From an uncultured Thermoguttaceae bacterium (GTDB lineage Bacteria; Planctomycetota; Planctomycetia; Pirellulales; Thermoguttaceae): a stretch of 64,000 bases of DNA. Shown piece by piece: positions 9,181 to 18,851 of the stretch (positions within the stretch are counted from its first letter, which is position 1; each line of letters begins with the position of its first letter). The notes beneath the pieces were generated by a model that was given only the letters and a program-made list of their open reading frames with translations, was not told where the DNA came from and did no database searches. The stretch is taken from positions 1-64,000 of the forward strand of contig CALIRO010000049.1 in NCBI GenBank assembly GCA_938042245.1, read 5' to 3'. The position numbers were made by a program, and so were the translations under genes.

Positions 9181-12129
9181 ATGCGGATGGAACAGAGAAG
9201 CAACGTTTTTGGATTCCCAAGCAGGCGGGGGAGCGGGTTTGATTTTTTGAGATGGTTAGTCTTCCTGGGATGGGTGGGTGGCCTATGGGTTGGGGGGGCC
9301 GCGGAGGCGGCTACGGTGGTCTTGGCCAATCGGGCCTCCCGGCCGGTGCAGCTTTCGGTTCGGCTCAGCAGCGGGCATACGGGGCAAGCGACGTTGCCGC
9401 CGGGTCGGCTGATGGTGTTGCCGGTCGGCGAGGCGGCGGAGCTTATATATACTTTTGTTCCATCTCCCGGAAGCCGATCTCCTACCAGCCCTTCCCCGGC
9501 CAGTTCCCCTCCCTCAATGCCTCCGGCAGGGGGTCCCCAACGGCTCACCCTCCGCCTGAATACGCTTTACTATTTTCTGGATCAAGGCGGTCGGGTGGTA
9601 TGTCGGCCGGTGCTGTTTTCCCAGGATGGGGTGGTCGGCTGGATTCATGCGGACGCCTCGGGTCAATTGCCGCCGGTGGTACGGGTGCCGGTCAAGGTCC
9701 TGGCCGACGAAGAGCACCCGGCCAAACCGGAAGTCTGGCAGGAAGAGTTCAAACGCCTTTTCCGTTCTGCCTCGGAGATTTTCGAGCAGTATTGTCGGGT
9801 GCGGTTTGAGGTGGTAGCAGCCGACGCCTGGCAATCGGACAACTCTTTGGGGCAGGATTTTGGGAAGCTGTTCGACGAGTTTCGGCGGGAGGTGAGCCCA
9901 GCGCCTGCCTGGTTGGCTGTCGGTTTTACCAGCCAATGGAAACTGGGCCATCCGAACCACGTGCCGGCGCCGTATCTACCGCCGCTGAGCACCCATCTAT
10001 TGCTTCCCACGCCGCAAAAGAACCTTTCCGATCAAGAGCTATTTTTATTGCTTTTGCATCAATTGGGCCATTGGCTTGGTGCGGTGGAATCGCCGGAACC
10101 CGGCTCGATCATGAGTCAGCATTTCTACGCGGATCGAGAAAAGGCGTTCAAAGAAGGCCTGCGATTCGATCCGGTCAATACCTTGGCCATGAACTTGCTG
10201 GCCGAGGAAATCCGCCGGGGGCAAATCCGGACGGTTGCCGACATTCCCCGTAGCACCCGCCGGTATTTGCAGGCAATCTATCTGAGCTTGAATCCACACC
10301 ATTTGAGTGAACCGTTTCAAGCGGCCGCACTGTTGGCGGAACCGGCCACGCCATCGGCTCGGTACCTGGGCCGATGGACCGACGGCACGGAGGCTTCCGC
10401 CGATGCCGTGGAAAACTGGCATGATCTGCGTGCCCAACCCCGATTGGCCGGCCGGATGATGTTCGACTCCCAACCAGAAATCCGTTGGCTTATGCAGACC
10501 CGGTTTGCCCCGCCCGAACTGCCGGAAGCGGCCGTGGAGTTTTTCGGCGGCGATCTGTTGCCCGGTCGAGTCGTTGGGTTGGCGCCGGAATCCACAGACG
10601 AACCCACTGCGGGGCAATGGCTTCATGTGGTGCCTGCCATCCCGGTCGATTGGCCGGAGGCCTCGGGCAGTAGCCCCTTTTTGGTCAGCATTCGGTGGAT
10701 TCGGCGAATCTGGTGGCAACGACCGCAGCCAGGGTATGAACCCGCCACCCTGTTCGACCGCCAAGGACGCCGGATCAAATACCGCTCGATCCGGTTTGGC
10801 CAAGAAGGGGTCCGAGTCCTTACCGCCGACGGCATCCAACAGTTCCCCTACGAGGCCTTAGCCGAACTCCACCTGCCTGCACAAGACCCCTGGGAAGCTT
10901 GGCTAGAGCAATTGGCCATTTTAGCGCCGGATGGCAAAACCCGGCTTGTTCAGCTGGAAACTCCTCAAGGGCTGCGGGCCACCGCCTCCTGGCAACGGAT
11001 GCAAATCTACCACCGAGGCAATCCAGGCGATGCCAACCAGTGGTATCAGATGATTCAGCCGGCCTGGGCGCAGCGGCCCATTTGGACCCCGTTTCGAGAA
11101 GTACGGTTGTGGTGTTTCTACCGGCCGGAGGAGGTTCCGCTCAGTCGGATTCCGCCGTCCAGCTATCGGCAATCGTCGGCTTTGGGGGGGCCTTGGCCGA
11201 TGCGGGTGGATCGCAACGTGGAAGGCGGACCGTTGGCCAGCGGCGGGCGGGAGTTTGCCTGGGGCTTTGGCCTTCATGCCAGTGCCGAGTTGGAATTCCT
11301 GCTACCCCGATTTGCGAAGGCCTTTTCGAGCCGATTGGGCTTGGATCATTTGGCTGGCGAAGGCGGCTGTGTGGCCGCCGCCGTGCATCTGGGACAGGCC
11401 AATACCCCGCCTTTATACCAAAGTCCGCTCCTGCTCGGCTCCGCAGATGTTCTGAACACCGGCCGACTAGAACTGCCACCCTCCTCCGAGGGCAACTCGG
11501 CAGCGAGGAGGCTCCTTTTACGGGTGGAAGCCAACCCGCCCCAGACGCCCCGCGGCGCAGACCCCTGGGACATCCGAGACCACTTCGATTGGCTCGAACC
11601 GATGGTCGAATTGGACGCGGAAAAATTGCCCGCCGAATTACTTCAGCGTATGCCCCGGCTTGTACCAGCCTGGGAAGGATGGACATTTCAGACGGAGGGG
11701 GTGCTGCGAGGCCCGCTGCTGGTGAATCTACTGAACACGCTCTGGCAGGAACACCGGCCCATGCATCAGCGGAAATACATTTTGGCCGTGTCGACGCCGG
11801 CAGCGACGATTCGGCTTTCCAGAAAACTTTTCATCCCGCCGGAGAAGGAGCTGTTGTGTCTAGGGGTTTGGCGCTTGGAAAGCGTGCCGACGACGACGAT
11901 CCAACTGCTGGTGGACGGGCAGGTAGCCGGGACCTTCGAAACGCCTGTCCGTCGGAATCAGCGCTACCCTTTGCGAAGCCTTTCATTGGCCGACTATCAG
12001 GGCAGGGAAATCCTGCTGGAACTGATACAACGTGCTTCAGACGATCGGGCCTGGGTAGTCTGGGAGACGCTTCGGCTAGCCGGCTCCGGAGAGCTGGAGA
12101 CGGAACGGATTAAACCTATACAAAAGTAG
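9181..12129 (+). CDS. Exported NPCBM protein with degenerate metzincin-like motif
   Basis: About 982 residues with an N-terminal signal peptide (FLRWLVFLGWVGGLWVGG ending AEA). Residues 293-303 read HQLGHWLGAVE followed by PGSIM. This matches the metzincin zinc site HExxHxxGxxH plus the downstream Met-turn-like PGSIM, but the catalytic Glu is Gln and the third His position is Glu, so peptidase activity is doubtful. Near residues 675-800 the text RVDRNVEGGPLASGG ... WGFGLHASAELEFLLP resembles an NPCBM (novel putative carbohydrate-binding module) domain. The frame is open back to 9016, overlapping the previous gene; ATG 9181 is preferred because the signal peptide follows it, though the ribosome site is weak (ATG 9187 is an alternative). 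It ends 229 bases before the convergent DUF1573 gene. Confidence 0.75.
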   Translation: MRMEQRSNVFGFPSRRGSGFDFLRWLVFLGWVGGLWVGGAAEAATVVLANRASRPVQLSVRLSSGHTGQATLPPGRLMVLPVGEAAELIYTFVPSPGSRSPTSPSPASSPPSMPPAGGPQRLTLRLNTLYYFLDQGGRVVCRPVLFSQDGVVGWIHADASGQLPPVVRVPVKVLADEEHPAKPEVWQEEFKRLFRSASEIFEQYCRVRFEVVAADAWQSDNSLGQDFGKLFDEFRREVSPAPAWLAVGFTSQWKLGHPNHVPAPYLPPLSTHLLLPTPQKNLSDQELFLLLLHQLGHWLGAVESPEPGSIMSQHFYADREKAFKEGLRFDPVNTLAMNLLAEEIRRGQIRTVADIPRSTRRYLQAIYLSLNPHHLSEPFQAAALLAEPATPSARYLGRWTDGTEASADAVENWHDLRAQPRLAGRMMFDSQPEIRWLMQTRFAPPELPEAAVEFFGGDLLPGRVVGLAPESTDEPTAGQWLHVVPAIPVDWPEASGSSPFLVSIRWIRRIWWQRPQPGYEPATLFDRQGRRIKYRSIRFGQEGVRVLTADGIQQFPYEALAELHLPAQDPWEAWLEQLAILAPDGKTRLVQLETPQGLRATASWQRMQIYHRGNPGDANQWYQMIQPAWAQRPIWTPFREVRLWCFYRPEEVPLSRIPPSSYRQSSALGGPWPMRVDRNVEGGPLASGGREFAWGFGLHASAELEFLLPRFAKAFSSRLGLDHLAGEGGCVAAAVHLGQANTPPLYQSPLLLGSADVLNTGRLELPPSSEGNSAARRLLLRVEANPPQTPRGADPWDIRDHFDWLEPMVELDAEKLPAELLQRMPRLVPAWEGWTFQTEGVLRGPLLVNLLNTLWQEHRPMHQRKYILAVSTPAATIRLSRKLFIPPEKELLCLGVWRLESVPTTTIQLLVDGQVAGTFETPVRRNQRYPLRSLSLADYQGREILLELIQRASDDRAWVVWETLRLAGSGELETERIKPIQK

Positions 12130-12358
12130 ATTTTCTTCCAGACACTCCTTTCTCTCCCCAATTCCCAACCAAGAGCAAAGAAATAGGAACGTTCCAGCAT
12201 CAACGGACGCCGGAATGGAGAACCTCTCCAAATAGGCCCGTAGAAGATGACTTAATTAGCCCCCCTAATTGGGAAAGGTCTGAGGAAAGCAAAGGTGTCA
12301 TTTAAGGGGATGATTACTAGTTGACCGTAGGCTAACTGTCCATGGAGTTCAGTCTGCT

Positions 12359-13423
12359 TTAGGGAGCAGAGACGACCAGGGCATCCACGGGCACTTCCAC
12401 CCAGGGGCTGTCAGGCAGATCGGTCTGGATGCGGAGCCGACCGGAGACTTTGCCTGTCTGTTGGCCGGCGGTGAACTGAATCGGCAATACATGGACCGCT
12501 TTTGCCTGTTGAGGTGGGGCAGCTTGGAACTCCGGTGGGTCGGCTTCGATGGCGAGGATGCGGAACGGCTGACGGGCCTGAAGCACCAAGGGTTTGGTTA
12601 CCCTAGCCCCAGCGGCCACCGGTCCCATGCTCAGCGGCAATGGGCTGACCGCCAGCGGCGGTACCACCGTCCCCTCCACTGCCAAGGGAATCTGAGCGTT
12701 TTTCGGATTCGGGTCATTGGTTGTCAGGATCAAATGTTCCAGGATCCTCCCGGCGGGCGCTTCCGGCTTCAGGTCCACCAGAAGTTCATAGGTTACCTTT
12801 GTTGCCCCCAAGGCCGGGTCCCGCACCCGGGAAACTTCTCTCAGATGGGGTTCCAGATAGGGCTTAGGACTTTCCACTTGCAGAATCTGCCAATCGGGCC
12901 GACCTGCATACATCACCGTTACTTTCTGCTGGGCCGGTTGACCCTGAGGCACACTGCCAAATTGCACGCTGCCCGGATGGAAGACCACATCGGTCCGAAT
13001 AAACACAGATACATATAAAACCACCTCCGCGGGGAAAGGTTGGTCAAACTGAACGGTAATAGTAACATCTTTTCGGCCGCTGAAGTTTTTCGTATCCAGT
13101 TCAATCCGCAGCGGCAGTTTTTCATAGGTCTTCAGGAGCTTTTTTTCTATGCTGGGGATGGTACAGCCACAGGTAGAACGGATCGAGGCAATCCGAACAT
13201 CTTCCACGTAGAGGTTCTCGATGGTAAAGACATGTTCGATCTTTGCCCCGCGAGCGACCGTACCCAAATCCACGCTGGTATGGTCGAACATCCGTTTGGC
13301 CCACTCCTGAGCCGGGCTGGCTGAGGCCCAAAAAAACAGCAGGCCCCAGATCGCCGCGGTTATCCGTTGACGACCGGCCCCCCGAGACTCCCCCCTGCCT
13401 TTTGGAACCGCCATGCTTGGCAT
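12359..13423 (-). CDS. DUF1573 domain exported protein
   Basis: A 354-residue protein with a signal peptide (AAIWGLLFFWASASPAQ). It contains a DUF1573 beta-sandwich: FDHTSVDLGTVARGAKIEHVFTIEN, then the diagnostic STCGCTIPS, then a repeat of Ig-like strands to the end. DUF1573 proteins are exported and of unknown function, and are common in planctomycetes and Bacteroidetes. The start is well fixed by AAGGAGGT six bases before the ATG; the same ribosome site layout (GGAGGT-N-TCCGATG) is used by the lipoprotein gene at 1699. The gene lies 103 bases downstream of hemL on the same strand and may be co-transcribed with it. Confidence 0.9.
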   Translation of the reverse strand: MPSMAVPKGRGESRGAGRQRITAAIWGLLFFWASASPAQEWAKRMFDHTSVDLGTVARGAKIEHVFTIENLYVEDVRIASIRSTCGCTIPSIEKKLLKTYEKLPLRIELDTKNFSGRKDVTITVQFDQPFPAEVVLYVSVFIRTDVVFHPGSVQFGSVPQGQPAQQKVTVMYAGRPDWQILQVESPKPYLEPHLREVSRVRDPALGATKVTYELLVDLKPEAPAGRILEHLILTTNDPNPKNAQIPLAVEGTVVPPLAVSPLPLSMGPVAAGARVTKPLVLQARQPFRILAIEADPPEFQAAPPQQAKAVHVLPIQFTAGQQTGKVSGRLRIQTDLPDSPWVEVPVDALVVSAP

Positions 13424-13526
13424 CGGAGTACCTCCTTGATTAACAGAGTCCTATAAGAACCCAGGCGCTTCGAGCCCAGAAAAGGGAACTTTGCCCCGTG
13501 GCTCCTTTTCCTGGTCGCTTAGCCGG

Positions 13527-14819
13527 TTATCCCTCTTGAAGTTCCTGCATCACCTGTTTGGCTGCGGCAATGGTAGTATCAATATGTTCTTCGGTATGGG
13601 CTGCGGAAACAAAAAAGGCTTCAAACTGACTACAGGGCAAATACACGCCCCGGCGCAGCATCCCCCAAAAATACTGCGCATATCGTTGGGTGTTACAACG
13701 GCGAGCCGACGGCCAATCCACCACCGGCGCCGAAGTGAAAAACAACGTCATCATCGACCCAAACCAGCCGATCTGGACCGGAATACCGGCCTCTTTAGCC
13801 GCCTGTTCTAGGCCAACAGCCAGTCGGGTGCTCAATCGCTCCAGGTACGGATACGGATTGGTTTGCCGGAGTACCCGGAGCGTAGCGATTCCGGCAGCAG
13901 TGGCCAGGGGATTGCCGCTCAAGGTACCGGCCTGAAAGACCTTCCCGGTGGGCAGGAGCTGGTCCATGATGTCGGCCCGGCCTCCGTAAGCGCCAATCGG
14001 CAGGCCGCCGCCTACGATTTTGCCCAGGATGGTCAGGTCCGGCTGGATACCGAAAAGCCTCTGCGCCCCGCCGTAGCATACCCGAAAGCCGGTGATCACT
14101 TCGTCGAAGATCAACAAGCTCCCATATTGGGTGGTCAGTTCCCGCAGCGCTTGCCGAAACCCAGCCTCCGCCTTCACTACCCCCATATTGCCAGCCACCG
14201 GTTCCACGATGGCCGCAGCAATCTGGTTGCCGAAGCGGCCAAAAGCCTCCTCTAGGGCAGCCACATCGTTATATTCCAGTACCAACGTGTCTTTTGCGGT
14301 ACCGGCAGTAACTCCGGGGGAGCTTGGAACCCCCAGTGTAGCGGCCGAACTGCCCGCTGCTACCAACAGGCTATCTACATGCCCATGATAATTGCCGGCG
14401 AATTTGACGATCAGGTCCCTTCCGGTATAGGCCCGGGCTAGCCGAATGGCACTCATAGCCGCCTCAGTACCCGAATTAACTAGCCGAACCCGCTCTATGG
14501 AGGGGAAAGCCTCGATAATCAGTTCCGCCAATTCGGTCTCGGCTTCGGTCGGTGCGCCGAAGCTGGTCCCTCGGCGGAGGGCGGCTTCCACGGCAGCTAC
14601 CACTTCTGGGTGCGCATGGCCCAGAATCATCGGCCCCCAACTGGCCACGTAGTCGATAAAACGATTCCCATCGATGTCGTAAAGATAAGCCCCTTCGGCT
14701 TTTGCGATAAACAGCGGCTGGCCGCCTACTGCCCCAAACGCCCGGGCAGGACTATTGACTCCGCCGGCAATGAGTTGTTTGGCTTTTTGGAAAGCGGCTT
14801 GGCTTTTGTCGAACTGCAT
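13527..14819 (-). CDS. hemL: Glutamate-1-semialdehyde 2,1-aminomutase
   Basis: A 430-residue class III aminotransferase-fold enzyme that converts glutamate-1-semialdehyde to 5-aminolevulinate, the last step of the C5 route to heme. It is a full-length match in layout: GGVNSPARAFGAVGG near the N-terminus, NSGTEAAMSAIRLAR, NYHGHVDSLLV, the cofactor-binding DEVITGFR, and LGKIVGGGLPIGAYGG with the PLP lysine at residue 267, followed by GTLSGNPLA. It is cytoplasmic and PLP-dependent. No strong ribosome site is adjacent to the ATG at 14819; a purine run lies about 20 bases upstream. The upstream region carries two copies of a GGGGTATATAA motif. Heme supply fits the many c-type heme proteins in the window. 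Confidence 0.97.
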   Translation of the reverse strand: MQFDKSQAAFQKAKQLIAGGVNSPARAFGAVGGQPLFIAKAEGAYLYDIDGNRFIDYVASWGPMILGHAHPEVVAAVEAALRRGTSFGAPTEAETELAELIIEAFPSIERVRLVNSGTEAAMSAIRLARAYTGRDLIVKFAGNYHGHVDSLLVAAGSSAATLGVPSSPGVTAGTAKDTLVLEYNDVAALEEAFGRFGNQIAAAIVEPVAGNMGVVKAEAGFRQALRELTTQYGSLLIFDEVITGFRVCYGGAQRLFGIQPDLTILGKIVGGGLPIGAYGGRADIMDQLLPTGKVFQAGTLSGNPLATAAGIATLRVLRQTNPYPYLERLSTRLAVGLEQAAKEAGIPVQIGWFGSMMTLFFTSAPVVDWPSARRCNTQRYAQYFWGMLRRGVYLPCSQFEAFFVSAAHTEEHIDTTIAAAKQVMQELQEG

Positions 14820-14884
14820 GGCCCCAGAAAACCCGGAATCCTTTTAAGGAGGAGATGTTGAGGAGTACGCTTCTCCCCAGGGGG

Positions 14885-14912
14885 TATATAATCCTCTATC
14901 AGAAAGGGTAAG
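14885..14912 (-). promoter_or_regulatory. Possible hemL promoter
   Basis: Reading the minus strand, CTTACC is followed after 16 bases by TATATA, about 66 bases upstream of the hemL ATG. Only the -10 element is good; the -35 is weak. The TATATA is part of a TTATATACCCCC motif that also occurs in the palindrome at 15041-15062. Nothing else was recognised in the 311-base gap between ilvB and hemL. Confidence 0.3.
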
Positions 14913-15040
14913 CGAAGATATTGTAAGTTTTTTGGTGAGGAATCGCTAGCCCGATTTTCCTACGGTTCTAAAGGAAGAAGGGTACCTCCTTTTTCGGGGC
15001 AGAGAAACGAAGGCTAAGATAGGGAAACGGATCAAGTAAA

Positions 15041-15062
15041 CTGGGGGGTATATAACCCCCAG
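15041..15062. promoter_or_regulatory. 22-bp palindrome, possible operator, upstream of hemL
   Basis: CTGGGGGG-TATATA-ACCCCCAG is a near-perfect inverted repeat with an AT-rich centre. It lies just downstream of the ilvB stop-proximal region and about 220 bases upstream of hemL. The half sequence GGGGGTATATAA is repeated at 14880-14891, so it may be a regulatory site rather than a chance palindrome. There is no U-tract, so it does not look like an intrinsic terminator. Confidence 0.35.
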
Positions 15063-15130
15063 AATTTGGCACGTCCGGCTTTCCCGACACACCTAAGGGG
15101 AGAAGGAGAAAGATCTGGATAAGGGAGTTT

Positions 15131-16918
15131 TTACTTCCGGATTAGCTCATGGATGGTCATGCCGGCGGGGATCATTGGGAGAACATGTTCCTGATAGGGA
15201 ATATGGACATCTAGCAGGAATGGGCCGTCGGACTGAATCATGGCCCGGATGCCTTCGACCAGTTCCTTCGGCTCTCTAGCAGCCCGGGCTTCCCAACCGA
15301 AACTTCGGGCCACAGCCACGAAGTCAGGATACCGAACCTTTGGGGTAATCCCATCCCCTTGTCCGATGGCCTCCGGATGGCGGATTGGGCCCAAATAGGT
15401 ATGGGCCCGGTTGCCCTGATGGAACCGATCCTCCCATTGGACCACCATGCCCAGGTGCATGTTATTCATCAGCATCACTTTGACGGGCACCTCTTCGCAG
15501 TAGCAGGTGGCCATCTCTTGGATGTTCATCAGCAGGCTGCCGTCGCCGTCGATGTCGATGACCAGCATCTCCGGATGGGCGATTTTGGCGCCAATCGCTG
15601 CGGGCAGACCAAAGCCCATGGTGCCCAGGCCGCCGCTGGAAAGAAACGTTCGCGGTTGAGAAAACTTGTAAAACTGCGCGGTCCACATCTGATGCTGGCC
15701 CACTCCGGTGGTAATGATGGTCGGCCGATCCTTGGTCTGCTTCCATAGCTCATGAATGGCCCGTTGGGGCAGGATGCCGGGGAAGGATTGGTCGTAGCTG
15801 AATGGATCGGCCTTCTTCCAACCGTCGATCTTCCGATACCATTCCGAAAGATCTTCAGGCGGCTGGACGATTTCGTTGAGCATCTGAAGAGCGTATTTGA
15901 CATCGCTGATGATATCCAAATGTACCTGTTTGACCTTGTTAATTTCCGAGGGATCGATATCGATATGAACAATTTTGGCGTGTTTGGCAAATTCGCTCGC
16001 TTTGCCGGTTACCCGGTCGCTAAACCGCACGCCCAAAGCTAAGAGCAGATCACACTCATAGGCCGCATAATTGGCATACACACTGCCGTGCATCCCGATC
16101 ATATCCAGCGAGAGGGGATGATCGCCCGGGAAGCTACCGAGACCCCGCAGCGTCATGGCCACTGGGATACCGGTCTTTTGTACCAGGCGGCGGAGTTCGT
16201 CCGAAGCATCGGCCGAGATGATGCCGCCGCCGGCCAAAATCAGCGGTCGTTTCGACTCCCGGATCAGTTTAGCCACCTGCTCGATCTGTTCTGGTTGTGC
16301 CCCGTGCTCCTGGACCTGATAGCCGGGCAAGTCCATCGGCACGTTGTAATCCGGGATGGTCTTGGCCTGTTGGATATTTTTCGGCAGATCGACCAGCACG
16401 GGGCCGGGTCGGCCGGTAGTGGCCACATAGAAAGCTTCCCGCATGATGCGCGCGAGATCATGAACATTAGTTACCAAGTAGTGGTGCTTCGTTACACTCC
16501 GGCAGACCTCCACAATCGGCGTCTCTTGGAAGGCGTCGGTGCCAATGACAGCCGTTCCCACCTGCCCCGTCAGAGCCAATAGCGGCACACTGTCCAGCTT
16601 GGCATCGGCAATCGGGGTAACCAGGTTGGTAGCGCCGGGGCCGCTGGTGCTCATGCACACGCCAATCCGACCGGTGCTCCGGGCGTAGCCCTGGGCAGCA
16701 AAACCGCCGCCTTGTTCATGCCGCGGCAAAACGACCCGAATTTTGTCCCGGTATCGGGTCAACGCCTGGTGCAACGGCATACTGGCCCCGCCCGGATACG
16801 CAAAAATCGTCGTAACCCCGTGGTGGAGCAGGCTTTGTACCACCACCTCCGCCCCACTGATCGGTTCAGTAGGTCGAGGCAGGTCCAAAGCCGGCTGAGA
16901 AACCATCCCCCGAGGCAC
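15131..16918 (-). CDS. ilvB: Acetolactate synthase, large (catalytic) subunit
   Basis: A thiamine-diphosphate enzyme of about 595 residues that condenses two pyruvates (or pyruvate and 2-ketobutyrate) in valine, leucine and isoleucine synthesis. Visible motifs are YPGGASMPLHQAL, RHEQGGGFAAQGYAR with the catalytic Glu, GPGATNLVTPIADA, the FAD-type middle domain, and GDGSLLMNIQEMATC ... LMNN, the ThDP/Mg site. Length and order fit the biosynthetic (AHAS) type rather than the catabolic type. The frame opens with a TTG at 16939, but AAAGGAG sits 9 bases before an in-frame GTG at 16918, so that start was chosen; ATG 16906 is also possible. The regulatory subunit gene ilvN is not adjacent, which is less usual. 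Confidence 0.95.
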   Translation of the reverse strand: MPRGMVSQPALDLPRPTEPISGAEVVVQSLLHHGVTTIFAYPGGASMPLHQALTRYRDKIRVVLPRHEQGGGFAAQGYARSTGRIGVCMSTSGPGATNLVTPIADAKLDSVPLLALTGQVGTAVIGTDAFQETPIVEVCRSVTKHHYLVTNVHDLARIMREAFYVATTGRPGPVLVDLPKNIQQAKTIPDYNVPMDLPGYQVQEHGAQPEQIEQVAKLIRESKRPLILAGGGIISADASDELRRLVQKTGIPVAMTLRGLGSFPGDHPLSLDMIGMHGSVYANYAAYECDLLLALGVRFSDRVTGKASEFAKHAKIVHIDIDPSEINKVKQVHLDIISDVKYALQMLNEIVQPPEDLSEWYRKIDGWKKADPFSYDQSFPGILPQRAIHELWKQTKDRPTIITTGVGQHQMWTAQFYKFSQPRTFLSSGGLGTMGFGLPAAIGAKIAHPEMLVIDIDGDGSLLMNIQEMATCYCEEVPVKVMLMNNMHLGMVVQWEDRFHQGNRAHTYLGPIRHPEAIGQGDGITPKVRYPDFVAVARSFGWEARAAREPKELVEGIRAMIQSDGPFLLDVHIPYQEHVLPMIPAGMTIHELIRK

Positions 16919-17296
16919 GACTCCCTGCTCCTTTACCAAAAAGAAATGCTACCGCATAAATCTAACCTAATAACACTATAACTATAACTGAGAATATTTT
17001 AGAATATGCCAATCCTCCTCAGAAGGCAAGAGGTTTTCCGTCCCTATTGCCCCTCTGATCCAAGCGCCAGGGCTTCTCTTAAAAAGCCACAAAAGGCCGC
17101 TAGACAAGCAGGAAGCCAGTTGTTAGCCCTGGTGGCCAGAGGGACGGGGACGGCCTCTCCCCTGTGCAAGGGGCGACGGTTTTTGGCCCTCCGGGGTTTT
17201 TCTGGTTTTTTTCCCGTTGCAAAGCAACCAAGCCCAGATTCTCGCCTGGACCGGCAACCCCCGCCGCAGCCCTCCAGGAATACCAGGGGTGCCAGC
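16919..17296. other. Intergenic gap between sulfatase and ilvB, no gene seen
   Basis: The part next to ilvB (16940-17010) is very AT-rich and should contain the ilvB promoter, but no convincing -35/-10 pair was found. The part at 17130-17210 has GC-rich short palindromes (CCCCTGTGCAAGGGG at 17160-17174) that look like a decayed copy of the dispersed type B repeat. Confidence 0.4.
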
Positions 17297-18748
17297 CTAT
17301 TTAATGGGGCGGAGAGGGGTTAGTTTTGCGGAGGTGGGGGGCGTCCAGGTAGCCGGTTTGGGATTTGGGACAGTCCAGGGGGTGCTATCGCCTTCGGATT
17401 GCAACATCTGCCGAAGCCGAGCCGTTAACTGGGCCAGGGTCGGAGCGTATTCAGGCCGATCGGCCAGGTTGCTCGTCTCATGAGGGTCCGTTTGCAGGTC
17501 AAACAGTTGAGTGCGATCGACCTGGGGGTATCGGATGAGTTTCCATCGGCCTTGGCGGATGGCCCGTTGGAGGTCCCGATAGGCAAATAGGAGGTCCGGT
17601 CGGCCGGGCTGAGCCGGGTCTTGCAATACCCCGGTTAAATCTATTCCTTCAGAACCTGCCGGTGGCCGAACCCCGCATAGCCGGCCCAAAGTGGGCAGCA
17701 GATCATGCAGATAACACAGGGCCTGGGTCCGTCTGCCTTTGGGGATGGTGGGACCAGCGATGACCAGGGGAATACGGATCGAATGTTCATAAAGATTCTG
17801 TTTGCCGATCAACCCGTGGCTGCCTCGTGCTACGGCGGAATCCGCGGCAAAAACGACAATGGTTCGGTCCCGATGGGGGGAATTGGCCAAAGCATCCAAA
17901 ATTCGCCCGATCTGGTGGTCGATGTAGGAAATATACCGGTAATACTCGGCGAGCATCTGACGGATTTGTTCTGGCCGACGTGGCCAGGGCAACAGCCGCT
18001 CGTCTCGCACGGTCATTTCCCCGTTGTCGAACGGATGCTGAGGCAGGAAGTTGGGCGGCAACGGGATCTTTTCGGCATCGTAGCCAACGGGGAAATCCTC
18101 CGGCACAATATGGGGATCGTGCGGCCCGTTGAAGGCCACATAGCAGAAAAACGGCCCCTGCCGATGCTCCCGGAGAAACCGGATCGCTTGATCGGCAAAG
18201 ACCTGGCAGGAATGGGCAGGAGCGGGTGTAGGTTTGGTCAGCTTTCCTTCTACCAGATCCCCCAGCGGGGCTTGCAACGGATTGTGCATTCCGCCCAGAA
18301 AGACCGAACGTGCTTCGGCAAAGACTCGGGGCAGCGATTTGGCCCCGTTGTGCCATTTGCCGGTCATGAAGGTGGTGTACCCGGCCCGTTGGAAGGCGGC
18401 GGGCCAAGTGTCCTGGGTAATCATTTTTTCATCTACTCGAAAAAGCCCTCTGCCCGTGAGCAGCATCGCCCTGGATGGAATGCAGGTAGCTCCATGCATC
18501 CCGCCCTGCATGTAGGCACCGTCGAAGACCAAACCGGCCCGCACCAGCCGATCCAAGTTGGGCGTCTGGATTACTGGGTTGCCCAGAGCAGCAATGGTGT
18601 CGGCCCGCTGATCGTCGGTAAAAAGCACCAGGACATTCCAGCGGCTCAGTTCTTCGGCCTTTATAAAGTGTACAAAATAAAATGTGATCAAAACCATCCC
18701 TACCCAACCAACCGCCCAGCAAATCCATTTCTTTTGCCAATGGATCAT
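17297..18748 (-). CDS. Sulfatase (arylsulfatase family), membrane-anchored or exported
   Basis: A 483-residue alkaline-phosphatase-superfamily sulfatase. The metal-binding start VLVLFTDDQRADTIAALGN is followed by CIPSRAMLLTGR, the C-x-P-S-R signature whose Cys (residue 89) is converted to formylglycine. TGKWHNG and NGPHDPH supply further active-site residues. An N-terminal hydrophobic segment (WICWAVGWVGMVLITFYFVHF) is a signal peptide or anchor. Planctomycetes use large sets of such enzymes on sulfated polysaccharides; the substrate cannot be read from the sequence. Start: the ATG at 18748 follows GAGGAG by about 13 bases and an in-frame GTG at 18751 is less likely. No formylglycine-generating enzyme with the required cysteines was found in the window. 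Confidence 0.93.
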   Translation of the reverse strand: MIHWQKKWICWAVGWVGMVLITFYFVHFIKAEELSRWNVLVLFTDDQRADTIAALGNPVIQTPNLDRLVRAGLVFDGAYMQGGMHGATCIPSRAMLLTGRGLFRVDEKMITQDTWPAAFQRAGYTTFMTGKWHNGAKSLPRVFAEARSVFLGGMHNPLQAPLGDLVEGKLTKPTPAPAHSCQVFADQAIRFLREHRQGPFFCYVAFNGPHDPHIVPEDFPVGYDAEKIPLPPNFLPQHPFDNGEMTVRDERLLPWPRRPEQIRQMLAEYYRYISYIDHQIGRILDALANSPHRDRTIVVFAADSAVARGSHGLIGKQNLYEHSIRIPLVIAGPTIPKGRRTQALCYLHDLLPTLGRLCGVRPPAGSEGIDLTGVLQDPAQPGRPDLLFAYRDLQRAIRQGRWKLIRYPQVDRTQLFDLQTDPHETSNLADRPEYAPTLAQLTARLRQMLQSEGDSTPWTVPNPKPATWTPPTSAKLTPLRPIK

Positions 18749-18851
18749 CACTTCTAGTCTCCTCGTTCTTCAGGCCATCCGCGATTTTCAGCCTCAGTGA
18801 TCTGAAAGTGGTAAATCGTCCGATCGGAACAGGTAGATTGCCCTTCCAGGA

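Noticed and set aside
10899..12113. 404-codon plus-strand open frame
   Set aside because: It is a shifted-frame shadow of the NPCBM protein with biased composition and no signal peptide or ribosome site.
17705..18757. 350-codon plus-strand open frame
   Set aside because: It lies antisense to the sulfatase, whose motifs are clear, and resembles no family.
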